NCBI GenBank assembly: GCA_965242805.1
Contig: CBDETD010000002.1
Location: 3,410,001 to 3,474,000, forward strand
Direction of reading: 5' to 3'
Length of the DNA stretch: 64,000 nucleotides
Origin: JANQEU01 sp965242805
GTDB taxonomy: Bacteria; Bacteroidota; Bacteroidia; Cytophagales; Cyclobacteriaceae
Each line of letters starts with the position of its first letter. Within the stretch, counting starts at the first letter, position 1. The position numbers were made by a program, and so were the translations under genes. Below the pieces are notes generated by a model, which made no database searches, was not told the origin of the DNA, and saw only the letters and a list, made by a program, of their open reading frames with translations. Shown here in pieces: positions 26,415 to 34,244 of the stretch.

Positions 26415-26568
26415 GAGGCATACGGGATTACTCGTACCCACGTGGCATGCACACAGGCCCTCGTGAATCTCATCCCTCCAAAGGTCTGGGATTCGATTTC
26501 GAACCACAGGTTCTCATCCCGGATCAAAATAAAAAAACCCATTCGCTAAAACGAATGGGGTATCATGT
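26415..26568 (-). repeat. tRNA-Val-linked tandem repeat unit 2 (154 bp)
   Basis: It has the same layout as unit 3 with period 154 bp. The tRNA 3'-end copy is at 26415-26429 and the terminator stem at 26538-26559. The body contains a T-arm-like piece (GGTTCGAA next to ATCGAATCCC on the minus strand). Near-identity among units points to recent amplification or homogenisation. Confidence 0.9.
26530..26559 (-). terminator. Terminator hairpin 2 inside the tRNA-Val repeat array
   Basis: The perfect CCCATTCG/CGAATGGG stem and T-rich run are the same as in hairpin 3. It follows the first repeat unit in the minus-strand direction of transcription. Confidence 0.8.
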
Positions 26569-26719
26569 GAGGCATACGGGATTACTCGTACCCACGTGGC
26601 ATGCGCACAGGCCCTCGTGAATCTCATCCCTCCAAAAGTCTGGGATTCGATTTCGAACCACAGGTTCTCATCCCGGATCAAAATAAAAAACCCATCCGTT
26701 AAAACGAATGGGTTGCCAG
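26569..26719 (-). repeat. tRNA-Val-linked tandem repeat unit 1 (tRNA-proximal, about 152 bp)
   Basis: This is the first unit after the tRNA in the direction of transcription. It starts with the tRNA's own terminator (26690-26713) and ends with a copy of the tRNA 3' end at 26569-26583. Its body differs from units 2 and 3 by isolated substitutions. The period to the tRNA 3' end is 152 bp against 154 for the other two. Confidence 0.9.
26681..26713 (-). terminator. Terminator hairpin 1, directly after tRNA-Val
   Basis: A stem of about 11 bp with one mismatch (26690-26713) is followed on the minus strand by a T-rich run at 26681-26690. It starts only 7 bases past the tRNA 3' end and should release the tRNA precursor. 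Confidence 0.8.
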
Positions 26720-26794
26720 TGAGGCATACGGGATTCGAACCTGTGACCCCTACCCTGTCAAGGTAGTGCTCTAAACCAGCTGAGCTAATGCCTC
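26720..26794 (-). tRNA. tRNA-Val (anticodon GAC)
   Basis: On the minus strand a full cloverleaf can be drawn. The acceptor stem is GAGGCAT with ATGCCTC, the D-arm TAGCTCAGCTGGTTTAGAGC, the anticodon stem CTACC/GGTAG with loop TTGACAG (anticodon GAC, valine), and the T-loop TTCGAAT. The discriminator is A and CCA is not encoded. The T-stem (ACAGG against CCCGT) has an A-C mismatch at its third pair. Its last 15 bases recur in the three downstream repeats. It is a single tRNA, with no other tRNA nearby. Confidence 0.93.
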
Positions 26795-26872
26795 TTGCTC
26801 TTGAGGGGCAAAGATAAGAAAGGGTTTTGATTAGCTTATTGGATTTTCTGCATTTAAGTAACTATTCGAAGC

Positions 26873-29491
26873 TTATTCATACCTCAAAGAATTCACAGGA
26901 TTGGCAATGGCAACCTTGACCGAATGATAGATAATCGTCAGGAACGCTACAAGTATGGCCCCAACCGCTGTCAGCGCAAACAACCACCAGGAAATTGGGA
27001 CTTGATAGGCGAAATTCTGTAACCAATCTTCCATAAGCCATATTGTGATCGGCCATCCAAGTGAATTCGCGATCAGCACAAGGATCAAAAAATCCTTTGA
27101 TAGTATTTTCAACAAACCAGGAATTGAAGCACCCAGAACTTTACGAATTCCGATTTCCTTAGTTCTCCTCTTCATGACAAGGGCAGTCAGCCCAAAAAGT
27201 CCCAAACAGCCAATGAATATGGACAAGAGGGAGAATGAAGAAAAGACTTGTAGAAACTGTTCCTCCGAATTGTAATGATCGCTTAAGGCATCCTCCATGA
27301 ATTCATATCGAAACGGTCGATCAGGGTTAAGGGAGGCCCAGGTATTTTCCAAATGCTCCAACGTGCCTTGGATGTCATTGGGAGAAATGCGGATTTTGAT
27401 CCAGTTGAGTGGTGTGGTGATCTCCGAACTTAATGAGAATACCGTTGGTCGTACCTGGGAATGAAGTGAAGCAAAATGAAAATCTTTTACTATGCCAACC
27501 ACTTTGGCTTTTTTTACGGACCAATCCGCTCCGGTAAACGCGCTGCCGTAAAGACCATCCCCAACATCCTCCACACCAAGGAATTTAGCTCCTGATTCAT
27601 TAACAATATATGCCTCAGTTTCATCCGTTGAATAATCCTTCGAAAAGGATCTGCCACCGATAATTTCGGCCTTCATAGTTTTGAAGAAATCGTAACCAAC
27701 AATGACAGTTGGACAATCCAACGTATCTTCTTTTCCTACCACTGAATATTGCCTCCAGTTACTTACACGGCTCGTTACCTTGTTGTTTGAGGTGGTTACG
27801 GAAATAACCGAGGACTTTCTTAGAAATTCATCCCGCATGACTTCATACTTTTGAGAAATTTCACGGGTTTGAAAAGGTATCATAACAAGATTTTCGGTGT
27901 CAATCCCAAGATCTTTGTTTTTTAGGAAAGACATCTGCCTGATGACAACCAGAGTAGAGCTAATTAATATGGCGGCCAGGAGAAACTGGGAGATTATCAA
28001 CACATTGCGTGCTGATAGTTTATGATTTTTGGTGGATTGAGGGGAATTGGCCAGGGCCTTGCTCGTTGGTAGTCTTAGTAGGAATAGGGCAGGGAAAGAA
28101 CCTGATAGCATTCCAATTATACATGTTAATGTAAACATACCCAGACCAAGTATGATATCATGGAGAAGATTAAACTGTAAAGACTTTCCAGAGATGGCAT
28201 TGAAGTAGGGAAGTATTAATTCCACGAAAAGAACTGCCAATATGGAGGCAATAAATCCCAGGAGAATAGATTCCGATTGGAATTGGAATAACTGGGACCT
28301 CCGGGACGCACCCAAAACCTTCTTTATCCCGACTTCTTTACTTCGTTCAAATGAACCGGCTAGTGTTAGGTTTATGTAATTGATGTACGCAAGGAGTAAA
28401 ATAACCAAAGCTGTAGCTCCAAAAATATAAACCGTATAAATGCTGCTGTTTGATTCAATTTCACCCAGCAGATCTGATTTTAAGTGTATTTCTTTGATGG
28501 GTTGAAAGAAGTATTCCGGAGCCTCTCCAAAATCATAATATCCGTCGATAAAATCTTTAAGTGAGACCTCAAAATCGCGGACCTCAAAATCGTTACCCAC
28601 TTTCATGTAGGTATAATGACTTGTCCCTGAAAAGTTTCGGGTAACCCATGCCGGATATTGATCTATCACTCCATGAGTGGGAACGAAAATGTTTCCATGA
28701 AAATGGGTATTTGCAGGAATATCACTGATCACTGCCGTGATCTTAAACGGGTGATCGTTCATTAAGATCACTTGATCAACAGCTTCTGACGTTCCAAAAT
28801 ATTTTAATGCGGTACTTTGGTCAATGACCACTCCTTCCGGTGATGATAATGCGATTTCCGGACTACCCAAAACAAAATCAAACGAGAAGATTGAGAAAAA
28901 GGTGGAATCCGCTACAACCACATTTTCCTCCCAAAAAAATTTCTCATCGATCTTCACCAATGAATTCAAAAAATCGATTCTTGCCATTGGAGGAGCATCG
29001 GGAAAATTGTAACGAATCGTTGGTTTCAGTAAATAAGAAGTAACTGCGGATCTTATTTTCTCACCTCCTCCCTGATCATAAACACCGCTTATCCGATAGA
29101 TTTTGTTATGGTCTTTGAAATGCTTGTCATAGCTAAGTTCTCCCTGCACATAGAGTGCAATTAGTGTACATGCCGTTAGTCCTACGGACAGTCCGAGCAG
29201 GTTAATGAATGAATAGAGCTTGTTCTTGAGAAGATTTCTTCTGGCAACTTTGAAATACATGTTAAGCATAAGTCCTTGAGTTTTTGGTTCCTTTATTCTC
29301 TTTGTTTTTGTTATGACCTTAAGCGGTATAAGAGTTAGACAGTCCTTGAAAAAGAGCCATCTTACCTTCCGTACACTGAATTCTTCCAATCTGTCTTCAT
29401 ACAATTCTGCAAAATCACCATGTAGATCAGGGCGCTGTGTGGGGCAGCACCAACGGAAGAACTTCCATAATATCCCCGGAATTTGATTCAT
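26873..29491 (-). CDS. MacB/FtsX-type ABC transporter permease with N-terminal permease prefix domain
   Basis: This protein has 872 residues from ATG 29491, chosen because that codon overlaps the padR stop by four bases (ATGA). An N-terminal region of about 70 residues (WKFFRWCCPTQRPDLHGDFAELYEDR) matches the permease prefix domain often found in Bacteroidota. Next come MacB-like periplasmic domains and two FtsX transmembrane modules, each with the KKVLGAS or RKVLGAS coupling helix. There is no ATPase gene in the window; it must use one encoded elsewhere. Coupling to a PadR regulator is the usual arrangement. The export substrate is unknown. Confidence 0.88.
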   Translation of the reverse strand: MNQIPGILWKFFRWCCPTQRPDLHGDFAELYEDRLEEFSVRKVRWLFFKDCLTLIPLKVITKTKRIKEPKTQGLMLNMYFKVARRNLLKNKLYSFINLLGLSVGLTACTLIALYVQGELSYDKHFKDHNKIYRISGVYDQGGGEKIRSAVTSYLLKPTIRYNFPDAPPMARIDFLNSLVKIDEKFFWEENVVVADSTFFSIFSFDFVLGSPEIALSSPEGVVIDQSTALKYFGTSEAVDQVILMNDHPFKITAVISDIPANTHFHGNIFVPTHGVIDQYPAWVTRNFSGTSHYTYMKVGNDFEVRDFEVSLKDFIDGYYDFGEAPEYFFQPIKEIHLKSDLLGEIESNSSIYTVYIFGATALVILLLAYINYINLTLAGSFERSKEVGIKKVLGASRRSQLFQFQSESILLGFIASILAVLFVELILPYFNAISGKSLQFNLLHDIILGLGMFTLTCIIGMLSGSFPALFLLRLPTSKALANSPQSTKNHKLSARNVLIISQFLLAAILISSTLVVIRQMSFLKNKDLGIDTENLVMIPFQTREISQKYEVMRDEFLRKSSVISVTTSNNKVTSRVSNWRQYSVVGKEDTLDCPTVIVGYDFFKTMKAEIIGGRSFSKDYSTDETEAYIVNESGAKFLGVEDVGDGLYGSAFTGADWSVKKAKVVGIVKDFHFASLHSQVRPTVFSLSSEITTPLNWIKIRISPNDIQGTLEHLENTWASLNPDRPFRYEFMEDALSDHYNSEEQFLQVFSSFSLLSIFIGCLGLFGLTALVMKRRTKEIGIRKVLGASIPGLLKILSKDFLILVLIANSLGWPITIWLMEDWLQNFAYQVPISWWLFALTAVGAILVAFLTIIYHSVKVAIANPVNSLRYE

Positions 29492-29835
29492 GAATTGGAG
29501 GGGAAGACCTGGAAAACACCATGGGGAATATCTCTCCATAACTTCAACCTGTCTTCCATCATGTCCTTCAATATATTTTGACCTTTTGCAGTGACTTTAA
29601 AATACCTTTTGGGTTTGCCACCTCTCTTTTTTGTAGCCTCACCAAGTTGTGAAATCAGATATCCCTTGGATTCTAAACGGTAAAGACCTGTGTGCAATGC
29701 TCCCATGCTGACCTTCCGCTCCAACCGATTTTCGATCTCTTTTTTTATTGAAAGTCCGTAAGCTTCATCATTGAGAATGCCGACGGTAAGCATCACTATC
29801 TCCTCAAATTCACCCAAATGGCTCCTGGATTTCAT
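29488..29835 (-). CDS. PadR-family transcriptional regulator
   Basis: This 115-residue winged-helix protein shows the PadR pattern: GEFEEIVMLTVGILNDEAYG, SMGALHTGLYRLESKGYL as recognition region and GGKPKRYFKVTAKG as wing. It probably represses the downstream permease gene, with which it overlaps by four bases. An effector is not predictable. The upstream gap of 78 bp is AT-rich, with a possible Bacteroidota-type promoter. Confidence 0.92.
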   Translation of the reverse strand: MKSRSHLGEFEEIVMLTVGILNDEAYGLSIKKEIENRLERKVSMGALHTGLYRLESKGYLISQLGEATKKRGGKPKRYFKVTAKGQNILKDMMEDRLKLWRDIPHGVFQVFPSNS

Positions 29836-29900
29836 ATTTTTCTTTTTGTATGTATAATCAAAAGTATGAAAAAAATATTAAATACCTACAAAAAGAAAAT
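29836..29900 (-). promoter_or_regulatory. Candidate promoter and AT-rich inverted repeat upstream of padR
   Basis: On the minus strand TACTTTTG (29859-29866) fits the Bacteroidota -7 box TAnnTTTG, and a TTTG (29889-29892) lies 22 bases upstream, near the usual -33 spacing. The transcript would start about 15-20 bases before the padR ATG. The same region is bounded by an inverted repeat (CTTTTTGTA at 29842-29850 and TACAAAAAG at 29887-29895), which could be a PadR operator or a weak terminator for the gene upstream. Confidence 0.35.
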
Positions 29901-29913
29901 AATTAGACAGATG

Positions 29914-30444
29914 TTAAGGTTTGTAAGGTGGAGGGAAATTTTTAAAGGCTTTCTTCACGGCCTTTTTGATTTCTTCTTTTGTGATGACCTGCTGAAGATC
30001 CAGGTATCTGCTGACATCACTTCTCCAGATCATTTTGCTTTCGTTGTGATCTACAATATCGATTACCATAGATCCTTTCAGGAAGGTGTATTTTAGTTGT
30101 CTTGGATCCGGGAAGTACTCGAACTCATCAGTGTGATCAAAAGGTTGGTTGAAATAAGTTTCAACTTCTGTCATTACAATATGGAAATCAACCATAAAGT
30201 CAGGGTCGTTGTCATCTTTTGTCAATCCTTTTTCATTGAACTCCTCTTCAATGGATTCAGCCAGGAAATCAATGATCTCCGGTTGATTAATATATTCCAG
30301 ACCCTCAATACGGTAGTCGCACCCTTTGAGCCAGCACCAACTATCATATTGGCTGAAATCAACCCTGGGGTCAAAGAAGGTATTCACCTTAATCGAACAG
30401 GTGGTGAAAAGGGGAATCAAAAGAATAAAAATGACCTTTTTCAT
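29914..30444 (-). CDS. DUF4136-like lipoprotein
   Basis: This protein has 176 residues from ATG 30444, chosen because a lipoprotein signal starts there (KKVIFILLIPLFTTC). The mature part resembles DUF4136: FFDPRVDFSQYDSWCW near the start, DFHIVMTEVETYF in the middle, GSMVIDIVDHNESKMIWRS, and a helical end. Function is unknown; it is probably anchored in the periplasmic leaflet. It is a single gene between padR and the acyltransferase gene, all on the minus strand. Confidence 0.75.
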   Translation of the reverse strand: MKKVIFILLIPLFTTCSIKVNTFFDPRVDFSQYDSWCWLKGCDYRIEGLEYINQPEIIDFLAESIEEEFNEKGLTKDDNDPDFMVDFHIVMTEVETYFNQPFDHTDEFEYFPDPRQLKYTFLKGSMVIDIVDHNESKMIWRSDVSRYLDLQQVITKEEIKKAVKKAFKNFPPPYKP

Positions 30445-30521
30445 GACGCAATAAAGTTGATAACAATCCTTCGTCGTCTTGATAGGATTTATCAAGGAGG
30501 TAAATGAAGATTATCAGTATG

Positions 30522-31892
30522 TCAAATCGATTTCAGTTGGAATTCTTCACGGTATTGGTCCAAAACTGAAAGGACTTCATCCTGGTAAAGTATTATGTTT
30601 TGATAGATCCCCGGCTTTCTTCTCATGAGCTTGCGGATCCTCAATCGCTGTGAAAGGTGATAATTCATCCTGGCGAATCTCAACGTAATCAATCCCGACA
30701 GATACCCTATCAGGAGTATTCCTGGGATGACAAGAGCAGATCCAATTGCGAACCAACTGGCAATTATCAGCAGAATGTACCATAAGGTGAAAAATGCCAT
30801 ACCCAGGATAAAAGTCAATGATCCTATAAATGCTGGATTCAATTTACCTGGTTCGTAATCATTGGAAATGTTTGATTTCACTTTCCTCCGAAAAACTTCC
30901 TGTGTAATCAGAAAAGGGACAGCATTCATTACGAACCCAATAGCAAACAAAGGAGCAAGTAGGGAGATCTTCAAAAAAAGTATGAGTGGAAATCGTAAAG
31001 AACCTGGAAGAAATCTTGTATCTATTTTCAGGATATCAAGTTTATCAAAAAACCTTTCAATCTTAAGTTTTATGATCTCAAAAGCATCATTATCCCTAGA
31101 TCGAAAATAGAGAATGGCATTTAAGATCCCCTGCCTCAGCCGAAATTTTCTCTCGGTCTCGTGATCTTCTATATTCAGTTTTTGAATGGCAGTCTCACCA
31201 TATACCCTGGATACTTTTCTTGCCAAAGGTGTGAAGTCTTCGTCATCATAGTGCAATACCAACTCAGACATCTTCTCATGAATACGGTCAGTCATCACCT
31301 GACCATGTTCTTTTTCATCCATCTCATTTCCTTCAATATCCTCGAAGTTGATAGGGGACCCAACATTCACCAGGACATCACTTTGAAATCTCCTTGGATT
31401 ACTATAATTGATACCAACGGGGATGATTTCAACGATTTTACTACCCTTTAGGTATTTATCGGCACCGATCTTGATCCTGGCGGCCCCCGTCTTCAATTCC
31501 CTAATTTTAGTTACGGTGACGCTGGTACCTTCCGGGTAGATCACAATTCTTCCATCCTTTTCGAGACAAGTGTAGCAGTTAGAAAACATTTCATCATTTG
31601 TGACTTTCTTTTCCGGGAACAGCCAAGGTCTTATTACCGGTATCATGTTGAATTGTGTCCTGAACAACCAATTCTTAATGCCGTTGCCAAACCATTCCGC
31701 TCCGGCAATGAAATGAAGTTTTTGGGGTTGAAGAATCAGAAATACCAGTGGATCCAGGAATGCGTTTGGATGGTTGGAAACGAAAACGATCGGTCGAGAT
31801 GCTTTTAGATACTCTTTACCGATAATCTCTATCCTTCGAAAGAATGTAAATAGACAAAGTCTGACAAAAGGTTTAAGAATGTGATATAACAA
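30522..31892 (-). CDS. PlsC-like glycerol/lysophospholipid acyltransferase family protein
   Basis: This 456-residue protein starts with TTG. The acyltransferase motif NHPNAFLDP has H41 and D47, so five residues separate them rather than the classic four; this spacing is seen in a Bacteroidota subgroup. YPEGTS (119-124) is the phosphate-binding motif. After about residue 290 there are two pairs of hydrophobic helices, giving a longer protein than PlsC (about 240). It is probably a membrane-associated acyltransferase of phospholipid or lipid A precursors; the exact acceptor is not clear. Confidence 0.82.
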   Translation of the reverse strand: MLYHILKPFVRLCLFTFFRRIEIIGKEYLKASRPIVFVSNHPNAFLDPLVFLILQPQKLHFIAGAEWFGNGIKNWLFRTQFNMIPVIRPWLFPEKKVTNDEMFSNCYTCLEKDGRIVIYPEGTSVTVTKIRELKTGAARIKIGADKYLKGSKIVEIIPVGINYSNPRRFQSDVLVNVGSPINFEDIEGNEMDEKEHGQVMTDRIHEKMSELVLHYDDEDFTPLARKVSRVYGETAIQKLNIEDHETERKFRLRQGILNAILYFRSRDNDAFEIIKLKIERFFDKLDILKIDTRFLPGSLRFPLILFLKISLLAPLFAIGFVMNAVPFLITQEVFRRKVKSNISNDYEPGKLNPAFIGSLTFILGMAFFTLWYILLIIASWFAIGSALVIPGILLIGYLSGLITLRFARMNYHLSQRLRIRKLMRRKPGIYQNIILYQDEVLSVLDQYREEFQLKSI

Positions 31893-32060
31893 GATTCCCG
31901 GGTTTTGTTATTCAATACAATTGACCAATGTAAGTCGAAAATCCCGATTTACCGAACACATTGAGTATGAGATGGCTTGGCTTCAGCAATTCAGAAACTG
32001 TTTCACCCTAATCTGTTCTTGTTCGGATATTACTATAATATTTTCGATAATTGTAAATAC

Positions 32061-32450
32061 ATGCCTGAGGGAAAGAAAATAAAAATTCTATATGTAGACG
32101 ATGAAGAGTCTAATCTTTTCATTTTCAAAGTGAACTTCGAAAGGAAATATCCCGTCATCACGGCAATATCGGGAGAAGAAGGATTGGAAAAATTATCTGA
32201 TCATCCCGATGAGATTATTGTCGTAATAAGTGATATGAGGATGCCCTCGATGAATGGTGTTGAGTTTATCAGAAAAGCGAGGGAAACTCATGACAATATC
32301 TTTTATTATATCCTTACAGGTTATGATTTCAATGAAGATATTGAGGAAGCCCTTAAAGCAGGAGAGATCCAAAAGTTTTTCAAAAAGCCATTTGATATTC
32401 AGGAAATAGAGGGGGCGATTTTGCAGGCAATTGATGAGATCGACAACTAG
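32061..32450 (+). CDS. Single-domain response regulator (receiver)
   Basis: This protein has 129 residues from ATG 32061 (PEGKKIKILYVDDEESN). The receiver residues are all present: D13 and D14, phospho-acceptor D58 (ISDMRMPSMNG), T86 and K109 (FKKPF). No output domain follows, so it works as a stand-alone CheY-like relay. No histidine kinase is nearby. Such receivers in Cytophagales often act in multi-step phosphorelays; its partner is unknown. Confidence 0.88.
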   Translation: MPEGKKIKILYVDDEESNLFIFKVNFERKYPVITAISGEEGLEKLSDHPDEIIVVISDMRMPSMNGVEFIRKARETHDNIFYYILTGYDFNEDIEEALKAGEIQKFFKKPFDIQEIEGAILQAIDEIDN

Positions 32451-32483
32451 TCCCAGAATTTTAAGATCTTAATTTACTAGGTA

Positions 32484-32735
32484 TCAGCGTAACCTCCGTT
32501 CCCAGTAATTTCCCTGTTGTTCCCGTCGAATCCTTTCTTTGATCTCGGAATCATCCAATTGAGGGTGTCTCATTCCTTTCGAGGTGAAATGCCAATTTCC
32601 GCAGTGGTCACATTGATATATGTTGATTGGTCCTCTGCCATCAGGATGAAAATTCCTGGCATGGTGTTGCACCAATGCTTCCAAAGCCAGATCTTCAGTT
32701 TCATATGATACCTTTTTGGTAACAGAACAAAACAT
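32484..32735 (-). CDS. Small zinc-ribbon-like protein of unknown function
   Basis: This 83-residue protein has a C-x2-C pair followed by His (YQCDHCGNWHFTS, C42, C45, H49) and another Cys near the N-terminus (C3), compatible with a small zinc site. The C-terminus is charged and helical. I know similar short proteins in Bacteroidota and phages but no function. It lies 19 bp upstream of the maoC-like stop side on the same strand, so it may be read from that operon. Confidence 0.65.
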   Translation of the reverse strand: MFCSVTKKVSYETEDLALEALVQHHARNFHPDGRGPINIYQCDHCGNWHFTSKGMRHPQLDDSEIKERIRREQQGNYWERRLR

Positions 32736-32754
32736 CCCTACTTTTCAAAGATGA

Positions 32755-33216
32755 TTAGTTGAAGTGGTAAAGCAAGATAAGGGTTCCAGTAAATGCGGGT
32801 TTGTTATTTCCGACAATCTCCATTCTTGCACCGACTTCTGCCTTCGTAATACCTCGAAGGTTAGTTAGTTTTTCCAGGTTGGCCTTGAGGATCAGTTCAC
32901 TACCAACAGGAACAGGTTGACCGAATTTGAATTTTTCAATCCCATAATTTACCATCATCTTAAGGTTTTTAGCCTCAAGGATCTGTCCCCACATGTAAGG
33001 GACGAGTGAAAGCGTCAGATATCCGTGGGCGATAGTAGTTCCGAATGGTCCATCCTTGGCTTTTTCAATATCGGTATGGATCCACTGATGGTCGAGTGTA
33101 GCATCCGCAAACTTGTCAATTTGTTCCTGGGTGATAAGAAGTTTTTCAGATTGACCTAGGTCTTTACCAAGGTACGCATTGAATTCCTCGAAACTCGAAA
33201 TTGTTAAGATCGCCAT
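32755..33216 (-). CDS. MaoC-like (R)-specific enoyl-CoA hydratase family protein
   Basis: This 153-residue hot-dog fold protein has the hydratase motif with D42 and H47 (LDHQWIHTD) and GTTIAHGYLTLSL, as in MaoC/PhaJ proteins. It would hydrate trans-2-enoyl-CoA to the (R)-3-hydroxyacyl-CoA, or act on a related thioester. No PHA or fatty-acid genes are adjacent, so its pathway is open. It is 31 bp downstream of the SdiA-regulated-like lipoprotein gene and probably cotranscribed. Confidence 0.85.
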   Translation of the reverse strand: MAILTISSFEEFNAYLGKDLGQSEKLLITQEQIDKFADATLDHQWIHTDIEKAKDGPFGTTIAHGYLTLSLVPYMWGQILEAKNLKMMVNYGIEKFKFGQPVPVGSELILKANLEKLTNLRGITKAEVGARMEIVGNNKPAFTGTLILLYHFN

Positions 33217-33247
33217 AAATTCAGTTAGGTTTTTCGCAAATTTAAGG

Positions 33248-34180
33248 TCATCTGCGTTTCATTTCATACTTGAGAATATATCCACGGTCCCCTTCACCTT
33301 CACTACTGAGATACATATCACCATTTGGAGCGAAACATATCCCCTCTGGCTGACCTAATAAACGAGGAGCAATGGGATATGTAGCTTTTATCAATCCATC
33401 CCTGGTCAGGACAATAAGGAGTTTACCAGTAGAAGCAATTATATAAATGGTTTCTTCAATCGGGTGATAGGCAATTCCGGAAGGCTTGAACTTCAGTCTT
33501 TTTTCATCGTATTTGAAATCACGATTCTCCTCAAAAAATCCTTTCAATGATTTAAGGGAGATCTCATATCGGGCTTTCTTTTTAAGTTTCTCATCTTCAA
33601 GGTCATACACATATACAGCCTTTCCTTTTGCTTTGTACTCTTTGGTGTCACCATCTTCCTTGCAAGCAATTAACAGTTGTTTCCTTAACGGATCATAGCC
33701 TAGTCCCTCGGTATCATTCTTACGTTGGAGGTCAGTTTCAATCTTTTTTGATTTGGCCTCCTTCTCTTCAGTATAGTTGAATCTGTAGAGGTCGCCATCG
33801 CTTTCCAGAACATAAACTTTGTCTCCTACCACCTCCACACCTTCATAATCCCCCGGGTTTCCGAATTTTATAGAATGAACAATATCCTTCTTTGTTAAGT
33901 CATAGATGAATGCACGATTTCCTTCGTCCTCTATGGTAATAAGTTGCTGATCTTTAAGGAACGATAAGCCTGATATCTCGCTTAAGACATAAGGGAGGAA
34001 ATATTTTTCGACAGGGTCTTTCAAGTCATAATAAATACTTGATCCTTCATTGACCAGGAATAAGCTATCGGCTTGGCTTCCAAAAGCGGTGGGTCCGGAA
34101 CAACCCCCGGTGAATAGAGCAACGAGAACGGGAATAATAGATATTGTGACTTTTAATTTTTGTATAAGATGATTTTTCAT
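33248..34180 (-). CDS. SdiA-regulated-type beta-propeller lipoprotein
   Basis: This 310-residue protein has a lipoprotein signal ending at GGC (C27). The mature domain reads as a calcium-phytase/SdiA-regulated propeller: VLSEISGLSFLKDQQLITIEDEGN, GNPGDYEGVEVVGDKVYVLES, NDTEGLGYDPLRKQLLIACK and GQPEGICFAPNGDMYLSSEGEGDRG. It is probably exposed in the periplasm or outside; enzymatic activity is not established for the family. It is divergent from the HD-PycTM gene. Confidence 0.8.
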   Translation of the reverse strand: MKNHLIQKLKVTISIIPVLVALFTGGCSGPTAFGSQADSLFLVNEGSSIYYDLKDPVEKYFLPYVLSEISGLSFLKDQQLITIEDEGNRAFIYDLTKKDIVHSIKFGNPGDYEGVEVVGDKVYVLESDGDLYRFNYTEEKEAKSKKIETDLQRKNDTEGLGYDPLRKQLLIACKEDGDTKEYKAKGKAVYVYDLEDEKLKKKARYEISLKSLKGFFEENRDFKYDEKRLKFKPSGIAYHPIEETIYIIASTGKLLIVLTRDGLIKATYPIAPRLLGQPEGICFAPNGDMYLSSEGEGDRGYILKYEMKRR

Positions 34181-34244
34181 TGAGGTTGATCTCGCATGAT
34201 TACAAAATAAATGTATTACTTTATTCCATCAAATCTTTCATTTA

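Noticed and set aside
26360..26542. 60-codon open frame on the minus strand inside the tandem repeats
   Set aside because: It arises from the repeat unit itself, crosses two terminator hairpins and encodes the same peptide piece twice. The E. coli rtT region has a small protein gene (tpr), so a peptide cannot be excluded, but nothing here supports translation.
26221..26719. CRISPR-like array
   Set aside because: The repeated units are about 154 bp, contain hairpin terminators and tRNA 3' ends, have no unique spacers, and no cas gene is near.
26720..26794. Integration site of a genomic island at tRNA-Val
   Set aside because: The copies of the tRNA 3' end lie only 152-154 bp apart, and there is no integrase or mobile gene between or beside them. 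A past integration may have seeded the repeats, but no island is present.
30097..30507. 136-codon open frame antisense to the DUF4136 lipoprotein gene
   Set aside because: The lipoprotein has a clear signal and lipobox on the minus strand; the plus-strand frame has no recognisable feature.
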